Positions 7,476 through 16,478 of a stretch of 18,249 nt of DNA are shown here, one piece after another (the first letter of the stretch is position 1; each line of letters begins with the position of its first letter). Below the pieces are notes generated by a model. The model did no database searches. It was not told the DNA's origin and saw nothing but the letters and a program-made list of their open reading frames with translations. Position numbers and translations under genes: made by a program. This DNA is from Gammaproteobacteria bacterium UBA7376 (GTDB lineage Bacteria > Pseudomonadota > Gammaproteobacteria > Pseudomonadales > Azotimanducaceae). The DNA lies in NCBI GenBank assembly GCA_002470275.1, contig DKNY01000045.1:1-18249 (forward strand), written 5' to 3'.

Positions 7476-7502
7476 ATTTGTGCTTTGCGCGAGCCATGAA
7501 GT

Positions 7503-7579
7503 TGGTAGCTACGGGTGGACTTGAACCACCGACCCCAGCATTATGAATGCTGTGCTCTAACCAGCTGAGCTACGTAGCC
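7503..7579 (-). tRNA. tRNA-Met (elongator, anticodon CAU)
   Basis: 77 nt with encoded CCA. The 7-bp acceptor stem (GGCTACG with CGTAGCT, one G-U) is followed by A73. The D arm is GCTCAGCTGGTTAGAGC. The anticodon arm is CAGCATTCATAATGCTG with CAT in the loop. The variable loop is GGGTC, and the T arm is GGTGG-TTCAAGT-CCACC. The acceptor pairs from the first base and the sequence resembles E. coli tRNA-Met(m), not initiator fMet. The gene appears intact although degenerate mobile-element sequence begins right after its 3' end. Confidence 0.95.
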
Positions 7580-7603
7580 ACGGTATGTCCCGAAGGGTTG
7601 AGA

Positions 7604-7632
7604 ATTGTCCTTAGCTCCAGGTTTCTTGTCAA
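7604..7632 (-). promoter_or_regulatory. Sigma-70 promoter of tRNA-Met
   Basis: On the minus strand a perfect -35 box TTGACA (7627-7632) is followed by an exactly 17-bp spacer and a GACAAT -10 box (7604-7609). Transcription would begin about 18-20 nt upstream of the mature tRNA 5' end at 7579. The promoter lies in the 87-bp gap after the pabB-pabC stop. Confidence 0.75.
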
Positions 7633-7666
7633 TCCGTCGGGGCACCTGGATGGTCCTCTTTTGTTT

Positions 7667-9454
7667 TTAACCCTTTAGCTCGGCTTTTCGCCAGCCACGC
7701 AGATCGTTTATCAAATAGAGGGCCTCGACCTTGCCCAGCTCTTGCTTGCTCAGCGGCCTCTCTTTGATCGTGCCTGCCTCAAGCAGCTCGGCGCGAAGAA
7801 TCCCTGGCAACAGGCCGCATCGCTCCGGTGGAGTGTAGAGCCTGCCCTTTAGCCGATAAACGATGTTGGCGATATCCGTCTCGGTGAGGTCACCACCTGT
7901 GTTGACCAGCACAGGCTCTGTGTGCTGACCAAATGCTGCCTCCACTTCTGCACGTGCTTGCGTGTAGGCTGCACGCGCGGTTGTTTTGTGGTGAAGATAG
8001 GGGTTACCCGGGCTGACCCGTGTTTTGGCTAACGCGACGGGCTGACCTGGGCTCGCGTCAGCTTGTGCGGGACTGTTCGCGGCATTGGCGGTAGGCGCCG
8101 GCGCCAGCACGGTCTGAAAATGGCCATCCTTGGCCATAGATAGTCGCACTCGACTTCGGCAAGCAAGCGGATTATCTGTGAGCGCCTGATCCAGGCTGGC
8201 TTTGGCTGCTGCACGGTCAAAGGGCAGCATAAAGAACGCTGCACTGCCAGCCATTCGCTCTAGGTGTGCGTCCAGGTGAACGAGCCCTTCTCCTGGCTGC
8301 CAAGCCAGAGTTTCGAATAGCCCTAGGCCGGTATCGGTCTGAACATTCTGTAGGATTTGAGTTTTCATCAGCACCTCTCGGTATTCCTCCTGAGGCTCTG
8401 AGTCCCATACGATGCCGCCACCCGCGCCATACTCCGCATAGCCGGTATCGTGCCGCACCCAGGCTGTGCGGATCGCGATGCTGAAGTGGGCCTGGCGACC
8501 AGGCGCCAGATACCCGATGGCTCCGGTATAAACTTCTCTCGGGCGCCGCTCTAGCGCGGCAATATGCTGCATAGCGGCACGCTTGGGAGCACCAGTGATC
8601 GAGGCGGCAGGAAACAGATGCTTGAATATCTCCGCCAGCGGGGCCTTACTCTGAGCGCTGATGGCTGAGGTCATCTGCCACACCGTCGGATGGGCCTGTA
8701 CGTTGAACAGCTCATCGGCACGTACCGTGCCTCGCTCGGCGATACGCCCGAGATCATTACGCACCATGTCGGTGATCATCAGGTTTTCCGCCCGGTTCTT
8801 AGCCGATCCGGAGAGCCATTGCTGTTGGGCTTGATCTCCCTCTGAGTGGTCCTGACGAGCCGCTGTCCCTTTCATCGGCGAGCTGACGATCTCATCCCCG
8901 CGCAGACGAAAGAAAGATTCAGGCGAGGCCGAGACAATGCTAAACGCCTCGGTCTCGATGTAGGCTCCGAAGCGGGCATCCTCTGCAATCTGCAGAAATA
9001 GTGCCCACGGATCATCAACCCGGCCACGCAACCGTAGGGTGTGATTGATTTGATAAACGTCCCCGGCCGCAATCAAGGCATGAATCTGCTCCAGTTTTTG
9101 CTCATGCTCTGCCGCCGACTCGTCGAGCACCCATGCCGCATAGTGGTGCCCGGGCTCGGCCTCGGGCAGGATGACCGTTTCACGACTGCGGAACAGCCCA
9201 AAGTAGAGCAGGGGTAGAAAGGTGTCGGGCAAGCTTGGCAGTGCGCGATCACAGCCTGGCGCGGCCTCGTAGCCTAAAAATCCCGCGGCATAGAGACCTT
9301 GCGCCTGAACCTGCCCTTCGACCTGCTCCAGAACGGGCAGCACCGCTTGTGGGTCATCGGTGGCGTAACTCGCCTGGAGATCACCGTAGGACCACCACTG
9401 GCCGGTCTCTTCATCACGCAGCAGCACTCGTTTGGCCAGGGGGGCGTGGCTCAC
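7667..9454 (-). CDS. pabBC: Bifunctional aminodeoxychorismate synthase component I / aminodeoxychorismate lyase (PabB-PabC fusion)
   Basis: About 595 residues. The first half is a chorismate-binding PabB: DVYQINHTLRLRG, PMKGTA (Lys near 195), KNRAENLMITDMVRNDLGR, SITGAPK, GAIGYLAPG and GGGIVWDSEPQEEY. The second half (about 375-595) is a fold-type IV PLP lyase: GLFETLAW, the Schiff-base Lys in HHKTTARAAY (about 490), TETDIANIVY and GLLPGILR. Together they turn chorismate plus amidotransferase-derived ammonia into 4-amino-4-deoxychorismate and then p-aminobenzoate plus pyruvate for folate. The glutaminase PabA is not in the window. I chose the GTG at 9454, preceded by AAGAG at good spacing; the frame opens at a TTG at 9472 with no ribosome site. 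An Ala/Pro-rich insert (about 452-470) sits inside the lyase half. Confidence 0.93.
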   Translation of the reverse strand: MSHAPLAKRVLLRDEETGQWWSYGDLQASYATDDPQAVLPVLEQVEGQVQAQGLYAAGFLGYEAAPGCDRALPSLPDTFLPLLYFGLFRSRETVILPEAEPGHHYAAWVLDESAAEHEQKLEQIHALIAAGDVYQINHTLRLRGRVDDPWALFLQIAEDARFGAYIETEAFSIVSASPESFFRLRGDEIVSSPMKGTAARQDHSEGDQAQQQWLSGSAKNRAENLMITDMVRNDLGRIAERGTVRADELFNVQAHPTVWQMTSAISAQSKAPLAEIFKHLFPAASITGAPKRAAMQHIAALERRPREVYTGAIGYLAPGRQAHFSIAIRTAWVRHDTGYAEYGAGGGIVWDSEPQEEYREVLMKTQILQNVQTDTGLGLFETLAWQPGEGLVHLDAHLERMAGSAAFFMLPFDRAAAKASLDQALTDNPLACRSRVRLSMAKDGHFQTVLAPAPTANAANSPAQADASPGQPVALAKTRVSPGNPYLHHKTTARAAYTQARAEVEAAFGQHTEPVLVNTGGDLTETDIANIVYRLKGRLYTPPERCGLLPGILRAELLEAGTIKERPLSKQELGKVEALYLINDLRGWRKAELKG

Positions 9455-9611
9455 GCTTTTCTCTTGCCTCAAAAAGGCTACAGTTTAATGCAGTCGCGTT
9501 GATTTCGGTTACCCCGCCCTAGGGATTTTCACCTAATCCATGAACAATCTGGCTGGACCTGCCCCGGTTTAGCCTCTAGCCTGCAGCGGTTTCTTATATC
9601 GGATATTGGCC

Positions 9612-11561
9612 ATGCGATACCCTTTGGTTCTCTCAGCACCCTGCGGTGCATGCCTGCTGCTCTTGGGTTCTCTTCTGTGGACTGATCATGCTCGCTCTGA
9701 ACCTGCTAACGAAAGCCGAGTTGAGCAGGTGACCGTCTTGGCCAACCACCTGAATAACCCGGTGGATCGGGTGGGCAGCAGCGTCAGCGTTATCGACGCA
9801 ACGGCGTTTACGCCAGGCCAAGATGCCGTGGATTTACTCCGGCTGGTGCCGAATATGTCGGTCAGCCGATCGGGACCGCGAGGCGGTCTTTCCCAGGTCC
9901 GGCTGCGAGGCTCCGAGGCCAATCACACGCTAGTGCTGATTGATGGCATTGAGGCCAATGATGCGGCGAATGGCTCTGAGTTTAATTATGCGCATCTTAC
10001 CAACCTAGACATTGCCAGGATTGAAGTCCTGCGGGGAGCGCAGAGTGCGCGCTACGGCGCAGATGCCATCGGTGGGGTCATTGCTATCCAAACCCGCGCA
10101 AATACCGAGGAAGCGCTTGCCGGCAGCGTGAACATTTCCAGCGGCTCCCATCAAACCCATCGCATCAATGGCAGATTGGACGCCTCTCATGAGACGGGCA
10201 ACGCGCGATGGTCCGGGCAGATTGCTGGTGGACGCGAGATAAGCGATGGAGAGAACGCGGCAGGTCTAGGCTTTGAACGCGATGGATTTCAAAGCACCCA
10301 GCTGCGGGGTAGCACAGGCCTCACTTGGGACCAGGGCTCTGAGCTTAGGCTGCAGTTCCTTTACACCGACCTGCTCGCCGAGAGCGATAAGCAGGACTTC
10401 GATTTTCCGAGCACGCCCACCCAGGGCTTAGTGATTGACGCCAATGACACGAATGCCTCTGCCCAAAGCTTGAGCCGGCTGCTCGGTCGCCATAGCTGGG
10501 GCAATTGGTATTACCAACTGTCTATGACCCATACCAGAACGGTATCCAACTTTACCGAAGAGGGGGTGCCCATGAGTGGCCTGCGCGGCGAAAGAGATCA
10601 GGTTGAGCTGCAGGGCAGCAGACAATTTGAGATCGCAGACGCCGTGCATTCCATTCTGCTGGGTGGCCAGTATGAAGGGCGCTCCTTTAGAAATCTTTCG
10701 GCCACCACCGCCGCCGCCAATCATTCAGCCGAGGACCGGCATCGCAGCATATATGTGGAGTACGTCTATGCGAGTCCCGCGAGCAGCTTCACCCTGAGTA
10801 CGCGCCATGACAAAAACCAGGATTTTGCGGATACCACAAGCTGGCGGATTACTGCCAGCAGGGACCTGTTCGCCCAGCTGAACGTTCACGGGAGTTGGGG
10901 TGAGGGAACAGCCAATCCAACTTTCTTTGAACTTTTCGGCTTCATCCCGGACAGTTTTCAGGGCAACCCTGGACTTCGCCCAGAGGAGTCCGTGAGCTGG
11001 GATTTAGGGCTGCGCGGCAAGTTCTGGGATGACCGTATCAGCTTGGGGGCCACTTATTTCAAGGCGAACTTGCGCCATGAAATCACTACTGTTTTCGACC
11101 CTCTCACCTTCGCCTCATCACCGATCAATGGCGATCAGAACAGTCATCGCCGGGGCTGGGAATGGTCGCTGAACGTGAGTCTCCTGGATAATTTGAGCGC
11201 TGAAGCGAACTGGACGAGGTTGAATAGCCGAGACCCCTCGGGGCGGGAGGAGGTCAGGCGGCCCAAGGAAAGCGGGGCTATTGCCCTGTTCTTCGATTTC
11301 TTCCAGGGTCGCGGCCGGGGCGATGTGCGGCTGTTTCACAATGGCCCTATGCCCGATAGCGAATTTATCTTCGCCACAGCTACCGATCGCGTCGCCCTAG
11401 GCAGTTATACCACCGTTGGTGCGGGGGTCAGTTTCCAGCTCCGCCCCGGCATTACAGTTTTCGCGAGAGCCGAGAACATGCTTGATCGCGAGTACTCGGA
11501 GGTCTTCGGTTTCCGTGCGCCCGGTGCCAGCGCATCCGTCGGATTTAGCCTAAGCCCCTGA
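9612..11561 (+). CDS. BtuB-like TonB-dependent outer-membrane receptor
   Basis: 649 residues from the ATG at 9612; an in-frame TTG two codons earlier is less likely. A signal peptide (to about residue 30) is followed by the TonB box region VEQVTVLAN. Next comes a plug domain with DLLRLVPNMSVSRSG, QVRLRGSEANHTLVLIDGIE, IARIEVLRGAQSARYGADAIGGVI and IQT, close in layout to the cobalamin receptor BtuB, and then a barrel. It ends in GFSLSP and so lacks the terminal aromatic residue usual for barrel assembly. No cobalamin riboswitch is seen in the 157 bp upstream, so the cargo could be cobalamin, haem or a siderophore. It is divergent from the pabB-pabC gene and precedes xthA on the same strand by 77 bp. 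Confidence 0.88.
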   Translation: MRYPLVLSAPCGACLLLLGSLLWTDHARSEPANESRVEQVTVLANHLNNPVDRVGSSVSVIDATAFTPGQDAVDLLRLVPNMSVSRSGPRGGLSQVRLRGSEANHTLVLIDGIEANDAANGSEFNYAHLTNLDIARIEVLRGAQSARYGADAIGGVIAIQTRANTEEALAGSVNISSGSHQTHRINGRLDASHETGNARWSGQIAGGREISDGENAAGLGFERDGFQSTQLRGSTGLTWDQGSELRLQFLYTDLLAESDKQDFDFPSTPTQGLVIDANDTNASAQSLSRLLGRHSWGNWYYQLSMTHTRTVSNFTEEGVPMSGLRGERDQVELQGSRQFEIADAVHSILLGGQYEGRSFRNLSATTAAANHSAEDRHRSIYVEYVYASPASSFTLSTRHDKNQDFADTTSWRITASRDLFAQLNVHGSWGEGTANPTFFELFGFIPDSFQGNPGLRPEESVSWDLGLRGKFWDDRISLGATYFKANLRHEITTVFDPLTFASSPINGDQNSHRRGWEWSLNVSLLDNLSAEANWTRLNSRDPSGREEVRRPKESGAIALFFDFFQGRGRGDVRLFHNGPMPDSEFIFATATDRVALGSYTTVGAGVSFQLRPGITVFARAENMLDREYSEVFGFRAPGASASVGFSLSP

Positions 11562-11638
11562 TTCTAAGCTGTGTATCTATGATCGAAGCGCCCATCCCTC
11601 TATGATTCATTGAGTTTTACGAGAGAGGCTGCCAAGGC

Positions 11639-12415
11639 ATGCGCATCGCCACCTGGAACGTTAACGGGCTACGTGCCCGACTGAACTATATCGACCTTTG
11701 GCTGGCGGACCGCCAGCCCGATGTGGTGGGCTTTCAAGAATTGAAGACGCCCGATGAACTCTTCCCCCACGAACACTTTGCCGAGCTGGGCTACCGGTGT
11801 CTGGTTCATGGCCAGAAGAGCTGGAACGGGGTCGCGATATTGAGCAAGGTGCCCGCTGAGACGACCTGCTTAGGTTTGGCGGAGCAGGCTGACTTTGGCG
11901 CCCGCCTGATTTCAGCGGACATCGGCGGCAAGCTGGGCTTCACTACCGTGTATTGCCCCAACGGCAAGACGCTCGAGCATGCAGACTTCCAGGGCAAATT
12001 GGCTTGGTACGACAGCCTGATTGACCACTGGAAAAATGTTGACGCCTCCCGGCCGCGTATTCTTTGCGGAGACTTCAACATCGTACCGCAGCCCATTGAT
12101 GGCTGGCGTGGCGAAGCCGGCGACGGCAGCATCTTCTACACCGTGGAAGAAAGACGCCAGCTACGGCGGCTCATGGATGAGGGCCTGTATGACCTATTTC
12201 GTGAGCGTTTCCCGGAGGAACAGGCTTTCTCTTGGTGGGACTATCGGGGCGGCGCTTTTCATCGCAAACATGGCCTGCGTATCGATTTCCTGCTTGGCAA
12301 CCAGGAGCTGCTCAGTCGAACTCAAGATGTCGTTATCGACCGGGATTATCGGCGCAAGATAGGGGAGCTGACAGCTTCGGATCATGCCCCGGTGTACGCG
12401 GATATCGATATCTGA
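11639..12415 (+). CDS. xthA: Exodeoxyribonuclease III
   Basis: 258 residues, in the usual range (about 268 in E. coli). Exonuclease III is a Mg-dependent AP endonuclease and 3'-5' exonuclease of base-excision repair. The endonuclease/exonuclease/phosphatase fold is shown by TWNVNGLRAR (Asn7), QELK (metal ligand Glu34), GDFNIVP (the Asp and Asn of the catalytic set), the RIDFLLG segment and SDHAPV with catalytic His249. The start is well supported by GAGAGAGG about 10 nt before the ATG. It lies between the BtuB-like receptor and EF-G 2 on the same strand. No clear terminator separates it from either, but 175 bp lie before EF-G 2. Confidence 0.95.
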   Translation: MRIATWNVNGLRARLNYIDLWLADRQPDVVGFQELKTPDELFPHEHFAELGYRCLVHGQKSWNGVAILSKVPAETTCLGLAEQADFGARLISADIGGKLGFTTVYCPNGKTLEHADFQGKLAWYDSLIDHWKNVDASRPRILCGDFNIVPQPIDGWRGEAGDGSIFYTVEERRQLRRLMDEGLYDLFRERFPEEQAFSWWDYRGGAFHRKHGLRIDFLLGNQELLSRTQDVVIDRDYRRKIGELTASDHAPVYADIDI

Positions 12416-12458
12416 GCATAATTCCAGTGGCATCCCCCAGGTCGCCTTCAGTGCAACA

Positions 12459-12464
12459 TATAAT
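12459..12464 (+). promoter_or_regulatory. Possible -10 box upstream of EF-G 2
   Basis: A perfect TATAAT lies in the 175-bp gap between xthA and EF-G 2, about 127 bp before the EF-G 2 start. At 16-18 bp upstream there is no recognisable -35 box and no TGn extension, so it may need an activator or be chance. The rest of the gap is AT-rich, with a small ATAAAT/ATTTAT inverted repeat near 12520-12540. Confidence 0.3.
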
Positions 12465-12590
12465 TTGCGTGAGCTTTTTCCGATTCAATGGTATTCTGCG
12501 CCATCGAGATTCCAAGCCAATAAATTTTTCCTTATTTATCAATGGGTTATCATGCGGCCGCGTTGATCAACCGCCTTGCAGAGAGAACAG

Positions 12591-14675
12591 ATGAAAGACC
12601 TTACCCGCTATCGCAACATTGGCATTTTTGCTCACGTAGATGCCGGCAAAACGACGACCACCGAGCGCATTCTAAAGCTCACCGGTAAAATCCATAAAAT
12701 TGGTGAGGTGCATGACGGTGCTGCTACAACCGACTTTATGGAGCAGGAACAAGAGCGCGGCATCACCATCCAGTCTGCTGCAACGAGCTGTAGCTGGGCC
12801 GATCACCGGCTCAATATCATCGACACCCCTGGACACGTGGATTTCACCATCGAGGTATATCGATCACTCAAAGTACTCGACGGCGGCGTTGGCGTTTTCT
12901 GCGGCTCCGGCGGGGTTGAGCCTCAGTCCGAAACCAACTGGCGCTATGCCAACGAATCCGAGGTCGCGCGTCTGATCTTTGTGAACAAGCTTGATCGCTT
13001 GGGTGCAGACTTTTACCGCGTTGTCGGTCAGGTAGAAAAAGTACTGGGCGCCAACCCCCTCGTGATGACGCTGCCAATCGGCGAAGAAGACGGCTTTACA
13101 GGCGTCGTCGACCTGCTGGAAGAAAAGGCCTACATCTGGGACGACAGCGGCAACCCAGAAGCCTTTACCGTTGAAGAAATCCCCGCTGACCTGCAGGACA
13201 AGGCTGCGGAGTATCGCGAGAAGCTGGTGGAAACCGCTCTGGAACAGGACGACGACCTCATGGAAGCGTACCTGGAGGGCAACGAGCCCAGCGTTGAGGC
13301 GCTCAAGGGCTGCATCCGCAAAGGCACTATCGCCCTGGACTTCTTCCCCACCTTCTGCGGTTCAGCGTTTAAAAACAAAGGCATCCAAAATGTACTGAAC
13401 GGCGTTGTGGACTACCTGCCAAACCCCATGGAAGTTGAAGCTCAGCCGGAAGTTGACCTAGAGGGCAATGAAACCGGTGAACGCGCTGAAGTCGATCCCG
13501 AGAGTCCCCTGCGCGCACTTGCCTTTAAGATTATGGACGACCGGTACGGTGCGCTCACGTTCACCAGAATCTACTCAGGAAAGCTGCAAAAAGGCGACAC
13601 CGTCCTGAATACCTATACCGGCAAAACCGAGCGCATCGGCCGCATCGTTGAGATGCATGCGGACTCCCGAGAGGAGCTGGACGTCGCCCAGGCCGGCGAT
13701 ATCGTGGCGCTGCTGGGCATGAAGAATACTCAGACGGGCCATACCCTCTGCGATCCCAACAAGCCGGCCACGCTAGAACCCATGGTTTTCCCGGACCCCG
13801 TCATTTCGGTTGCTATCGCACCGCGTGATAAGGCTGGTGCGGAAAAGATGGGCGTTGCGTTATCGAAGATGGTTCAAGAGGACCCGTCCTTCTACGTGGA
13901 GACCGACGAAGAGTCTGGTGAGACCATCATGCGAGGCATGGGCGAGCTGCACCTGGATATTAAGGTCGACATCCTGAAACGAACCCACGGCATTGATGTT
14001 GACGTTGGCCGACCTCAGGTCGCTTATCGTGAAACGATCACCCAGCGGGTAGAGGACACCTACACCCACAAGAAGCAAACGGGTGGATCAGGCCAGTTCG
14101 CGAAAATCGACTACATCGTCGAGCCTGGCGAAGTGGGTAGCGGCTATGAATTCGAGTCCCAGGTCAGCGGCGGTAATGTCCCCAGAGAATTCTGGCCGGC
14201 CATCGAAAAAGCCTTTGGCGTTTCTATGCAGGAGGGCACGCTAGCTGGCTTCCCACTGCTGGACGTAAAGGTTGTGCTAACCGACGGCGGCTTCCACGCC
14301 GTTGACTCCTCGGCCATTGCCTACGAGTTGGCGGCCAAAGCCGCCTATCGTCAGACGGTCCCCAAGGCGAAACCTCAGCTCTTGGAACCGATCATGAAGG
14401 TCGATGTCTTTACGCCAGATGATCATGTCGGCGACGTCATCGGCGACCTCAATCGACGTCGCGGCATGATCAAATCACAGGAAGCTGGCATCACGGGCGT
14501 TCGCGTCAAGGCTGACTGCCCGCTCGCTGAAATGTTTGGCTACATTGGCGACCTGCGCACCATGACCTCAGGGCGTGGCCAGTTCTCCATGGAGTTCTCA
14601 CACTACATGCCCTGCCCATCCAACGTGGCGGATCAGGTGGTTCAGGAAGTTAAGGAGCGCAAGGCGGCGAGCTAA
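12591..14675 (+). CDS. Elongation factor G, EF-G 2 type
   Basis: 694 residues from the ATG at 12591, which has AGAGAG just upstream. The frame also opens five codons earlier at a TTG. Translational GTPase: G1 AHVDAGKT (14-21), ERGITIQS switch region, DTPGH, NKLD and GSAFKNKG, then domains II-V, including [39 protein letters not shown] and [15 protein letters not shown]. The N-terminus [20 protein letters not shown] and the phrase [12 protein letters not shown] are those of the second EF-G of Vibrio, Pseudomonas and relatives, not of FusA in the str operon. No rpsL, rpsG or tuf gene is near. It probably supports ribosome translocation or a specialised role such as recycling, while a canonical fusA would lie elsewhere. 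It converges on ychF. Confidence 0.93.
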   Translation: MKDLTRYRNIGIFAHVDAGKTTTTERILKLTGKIHKIGEVHDGAATTDFMEQEQERGITIQSAATSCSWADHRLNIIDTPGHVDFTIEVYRSLKVLDGGVGVFCGSGGVEPQSETNWRYANESEVARLIFVNKLDRLGADFYRVVGQVEKVLGANPLVMTLPIGEEDGFTGVVDLLEEKAYIWDDSGNPEAFTVEEIPADLQDKAAEYREKLVETALEQDDDLMEAYLEGNEPSVEALKGCIRKGTIALDFFPTFCGSAFKNKGIQNVLNGVVDYLPNPMEVEAQPEVDLEGNETGERAEVDPESPLRALAFKIMDDRYGALTFTRIYSGKLQKGDTVLNTYTGKTERIGRIVEMHADSREELDVAQAGDIVALLGMKNTQTGHTLCDPNKPATLEPMVFPDPVISVAIAPRDKAGAEKMGVALSKMVQEDPSFYVETDEESGETIMRGMGELHLDIKVDILKRTHGIDVDVGRPQVAYRETITQRVEDTYTHKKQTGGSGQFAKIDYIVEPGEVGSGYEFESQVSGGNVPREFWPAIEKAFGVSMQEGTLAGFPLLDVKVVLTDGGFHAVDSSAIAYELAAKAAYRQTVPKAKPQLLEPIMKVDVFTPDDHVGDVIGDLNRRRGMIKSQEAGITGVRVKADCPLAEMFGYIGDLRTMTSGRGQFSMEFSHYMPCPSNVADQVVQEVKERKAAS

Positions 14676-14685
14676 ACTCGCTGCC

Positions 14686-14718
14686 CGGCGTATCCCTGGT
14701 GTTGGGGGTGCGCCGTTT
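14686..14718 (+). terminator. Possible weak terminator of EF-G 2
   Basis: An 11-bp stem (14686-14696 with 14705-14715, two G-U pairs) closes an 8-nt loop and is followed by only TTT. It lies 11 bp after the EF-G 2 stop and touches the ychF stop codon. The wobble pairs form only in plus-strand RNA. The short U tract makes efficiency doubtful. Confidence 0.4.
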
Positions 14719-15809
14719 CAGACGTTGAATCGGAAGTGCACGACGTCGCCGTCCTGCAGCTCATACTCCTTTCCTTCTAAGCGCCATCGGCCCGCATCTT
14801 TTGCACCCGCTTCACCACCCAGCGAAACGTAATCTTCAAAGCCGATCACTTCGGCACGAATGAAACCTTTCTCAAAGTCTGTGTGAATCACACCCGCACC
14901 CTGAGGAGCTTTTGCGCCCACGGGTACGGTCCAGGCTCGCACTTCCTTTGGTCCCGCCGTGAAATATTGATGCAGGCCCAGCAGCCGATAACCTGCGCGA
15001 ATCACCCGATTCAGCCCTGGTTCTGTCAGATTCAGCGCCTGGAGAAATTCTACGCGTTCCTCTGCATCCAGTTCGGCCACCTCGGCCTCGATCTTATTGC
15101 TTACCACCACCACCTCGGCACCCTCAGCGTCAGCGATCTCTCGCACCTGGTCTACCAAGGGGTTGCTCTCGAGGCCGTCCTCGGCCACGTTGGCAATGTA
15201 CAGAACGGGTTTGGCCGTGATGAAGTGAAATTCTTGCAGGACTCGGTGCTCATCATCGCTGAACTCAACTGAGCGTACCGCATTCCCCGCATCCAGGGCC
15301 TCGCGCACGCGCTCGAGTAACGTGATGCTGCGCTTTGCGTCCTTATCGCCAGCGTTGGCCACTCGGATGATTCGGTCATATACCTTTTGCAGCGTTTCTA
15401 GATCCGCCAGCGCCAGCTCTGTATTGATGATTTCGATATCGTCCTGGGGCGACACCTTGCCCGAGACGTGGACGATATTTTCGTCCTCGAAACAGCGCAC
15501 CACGTGAGCAATGGCATGGGTCTCCCGCACATGGGCTAGGAACTGGTTCCCCAGGCCTTCGCCCTTGGACGCTCCGGCCACCAGGCCGGCAATGTCGACA
15601 AATTCCATAGTCGCAGGAATGACTTTCTGCGGATTCACGATATCGCTCAGTTGGTTCAACCGCGGGTCAGGCACAGGGACGACGCCGGTATTGGGGTCGA
15701 TGGTGCAAAAGGGAAAGTTTTCAGCATCGATACCGGCCTGGGTCAGCGCGTTGAACAGCGTTGACTTACCAACGTTGGGCAAACCAACAATGCCGCAATT
15801 AAATCCCAT
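14718..15809 (-). CDS. ychF: Redox-regulated ATPase / Obg-family P-loop protein YchF
   Basis: 363 residues, the exact length of E. coli YchF. It has the P-loop GLPNVGKS (9-16) and the DIAGLV switch segment (the Obg/YchF form of the G3 motif). The G4 position shows NVAE instead of NKxD, which is the reason YchF binds ATP rather than GTP. A coiled-coil insert follows (about 130-200). The C-terminal TGS domain has [27 protein letters not shown] and a final [11 protein letters not shown]. YchF associates with ribosomes and down-regulates oxidative-stress responses. Its ATG overlaps the pth stop by one base (TAATG), so translation is probably coupled. It is the last gene of the prs-rplY-pth-ychF run. 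Confidence 0.97.
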   Translation of the reverse strand: MGFNCGIVGLPNVGKSTLFNALTQAGIDAENFPFCTIDPNTGVVPVPDPRLNQLSDIVNPQKVIPATMEFVDIAGLVAGASKGEGLGNQFLAHVRETHAIAHVVRCFEDENIVHVSGKVSPQDDIEIINTELALADLETLQKVYDRIIRVANAGDKDAKRSITLLERVREALDAGNAVRSVEFSDDEHRVLQEFHFITAKPVLYIANVAEDGLESNPLVDQVREIADAEGAEVVVVSNKIEAEVAELDAEERVEFLQALNLTEPGLNRVIRAGYRLLGLHQYFTAGPKEVRAWTVPVGAKAPQGAGVIHTDFEKGFIRAEVIGFEDYVSLGGEAGAKDAGRWRLEGKEYELQDGDVVHFRFNV

Positions 15810-16459
15810 TAGCTCTCTCCAAGGTGTGAATCTGGCCCTGCTGACTCATCGGGCTGCTTTGTTGTAGCGTCAGGCTCCGGCGCATGGAACGCCGTCATAG
15901 CGCTTTGCCACCTTCCTGCCACGATATCTGCCAAAATCTCTGGCGACGTAAGTCCAGCGGCCTGAATCAACCCTCGCTCCTCTTGAGTCGGCGTCTGCTG
16001 AGTGAGATAGGCATTCACGCGACTGCGCTGACCCGGATGCCCAACCCCTATTCTTAGGCGATTAAAGGTGTCCTGGTTCCCAAGGCTGGCGCGAATGCTC
16101 TTCAGCCCGTTATGGCCGTTATCACCACCACCATTTTTTAGTTTGGCGATGCCGGGCGCGAAGGCCACCTCATCATGCACTATCAGTATGGCCTGCGGCT
16201 CAATCTTAAAAAACCGCGCCAGCGTGCCCACGGCTTCGCCGCTGTTGTTCATATAGGTCGTCGGAATCAACAGCCTAAGATCCACATCGTGGATTATCCC
16301 TCGCCCGATTTCACCCTTGAAACGGGCGTCCAGGGCCAGGGAAATCCCTTGGCTGTGGGCCAGTTCACGAACCCAATCAGCACCGACGTTGTGTCGAGTT
16401 TGAGCATACTGAGGCCCGGGATTACCCAGACCAACAATTAATCTTAATGCCCCCACCAA
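15809..16459 (-). CDS. pth: Peptidyl-tRNA hydrolase
   Basis: 216 residues, slightly longer than E. coli Pth (194) because of a hydrophilic tail after about residue 190. It cleaves peptidyl-tRNA that has dropped off ribosomes. The active-site residues are present: Asn13 and His23 in [17 protein letters not shown], the MNNSGEAV segment, Asp in VHDE, and Asn in the [13 protein letters not shown] loop. The start is non-ATG: TTG at 16459, with AGGGG six bases upstream, or the next codon GTG at 16456. An ATG a few bases upstream is out of frame. A rare start would keep the level low. It lies 19 bp after rplY and overlaps ychF by one base. Confidence 0.96.
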   Translation of the reverse strand: MVGALRLIVGLGNPGPQYAQTRHNVGADWVRELAHSQGISLALDARFKGEIGRGIIHDVDLRLLIPTTYMNNSGEAVGTLARFFKIEPQAILIVHDEVAFAPGIAKLKNGGGDNGHNGLKSIRASLGNQDTFNRLRIGVGHPGQRSRVNAYLTQQTPTQEERGLIQAAGLTSPEILADIVAGRWQSAMTAFHAPEPDATTKQPDESAGPDSHLGES

Positions 16460-16478
16460 ACATGACCCCTAGGGTTGG

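Noticed and set aside
7503..7579. tRNA-Met as an integrase attachment site with a duplicated 3' end
   Set aside because: No second copy of the tRNA 3' end and no tyrosine recombinase gene is seen in the window.
7606..7660. CCAGGT/ACCTGG inverted repeat after pabB-pabC as a terminator
   Set aside because: The loop is about 21 nt and there is no T run; the -35 box of the tRNA-Met promoter lies inside it.
9455..9611. Possible cobalamin riboswitch before the BtuB-like gene
   Set aside because: No B12-box-like core is visible and the gap is short for the full structure.
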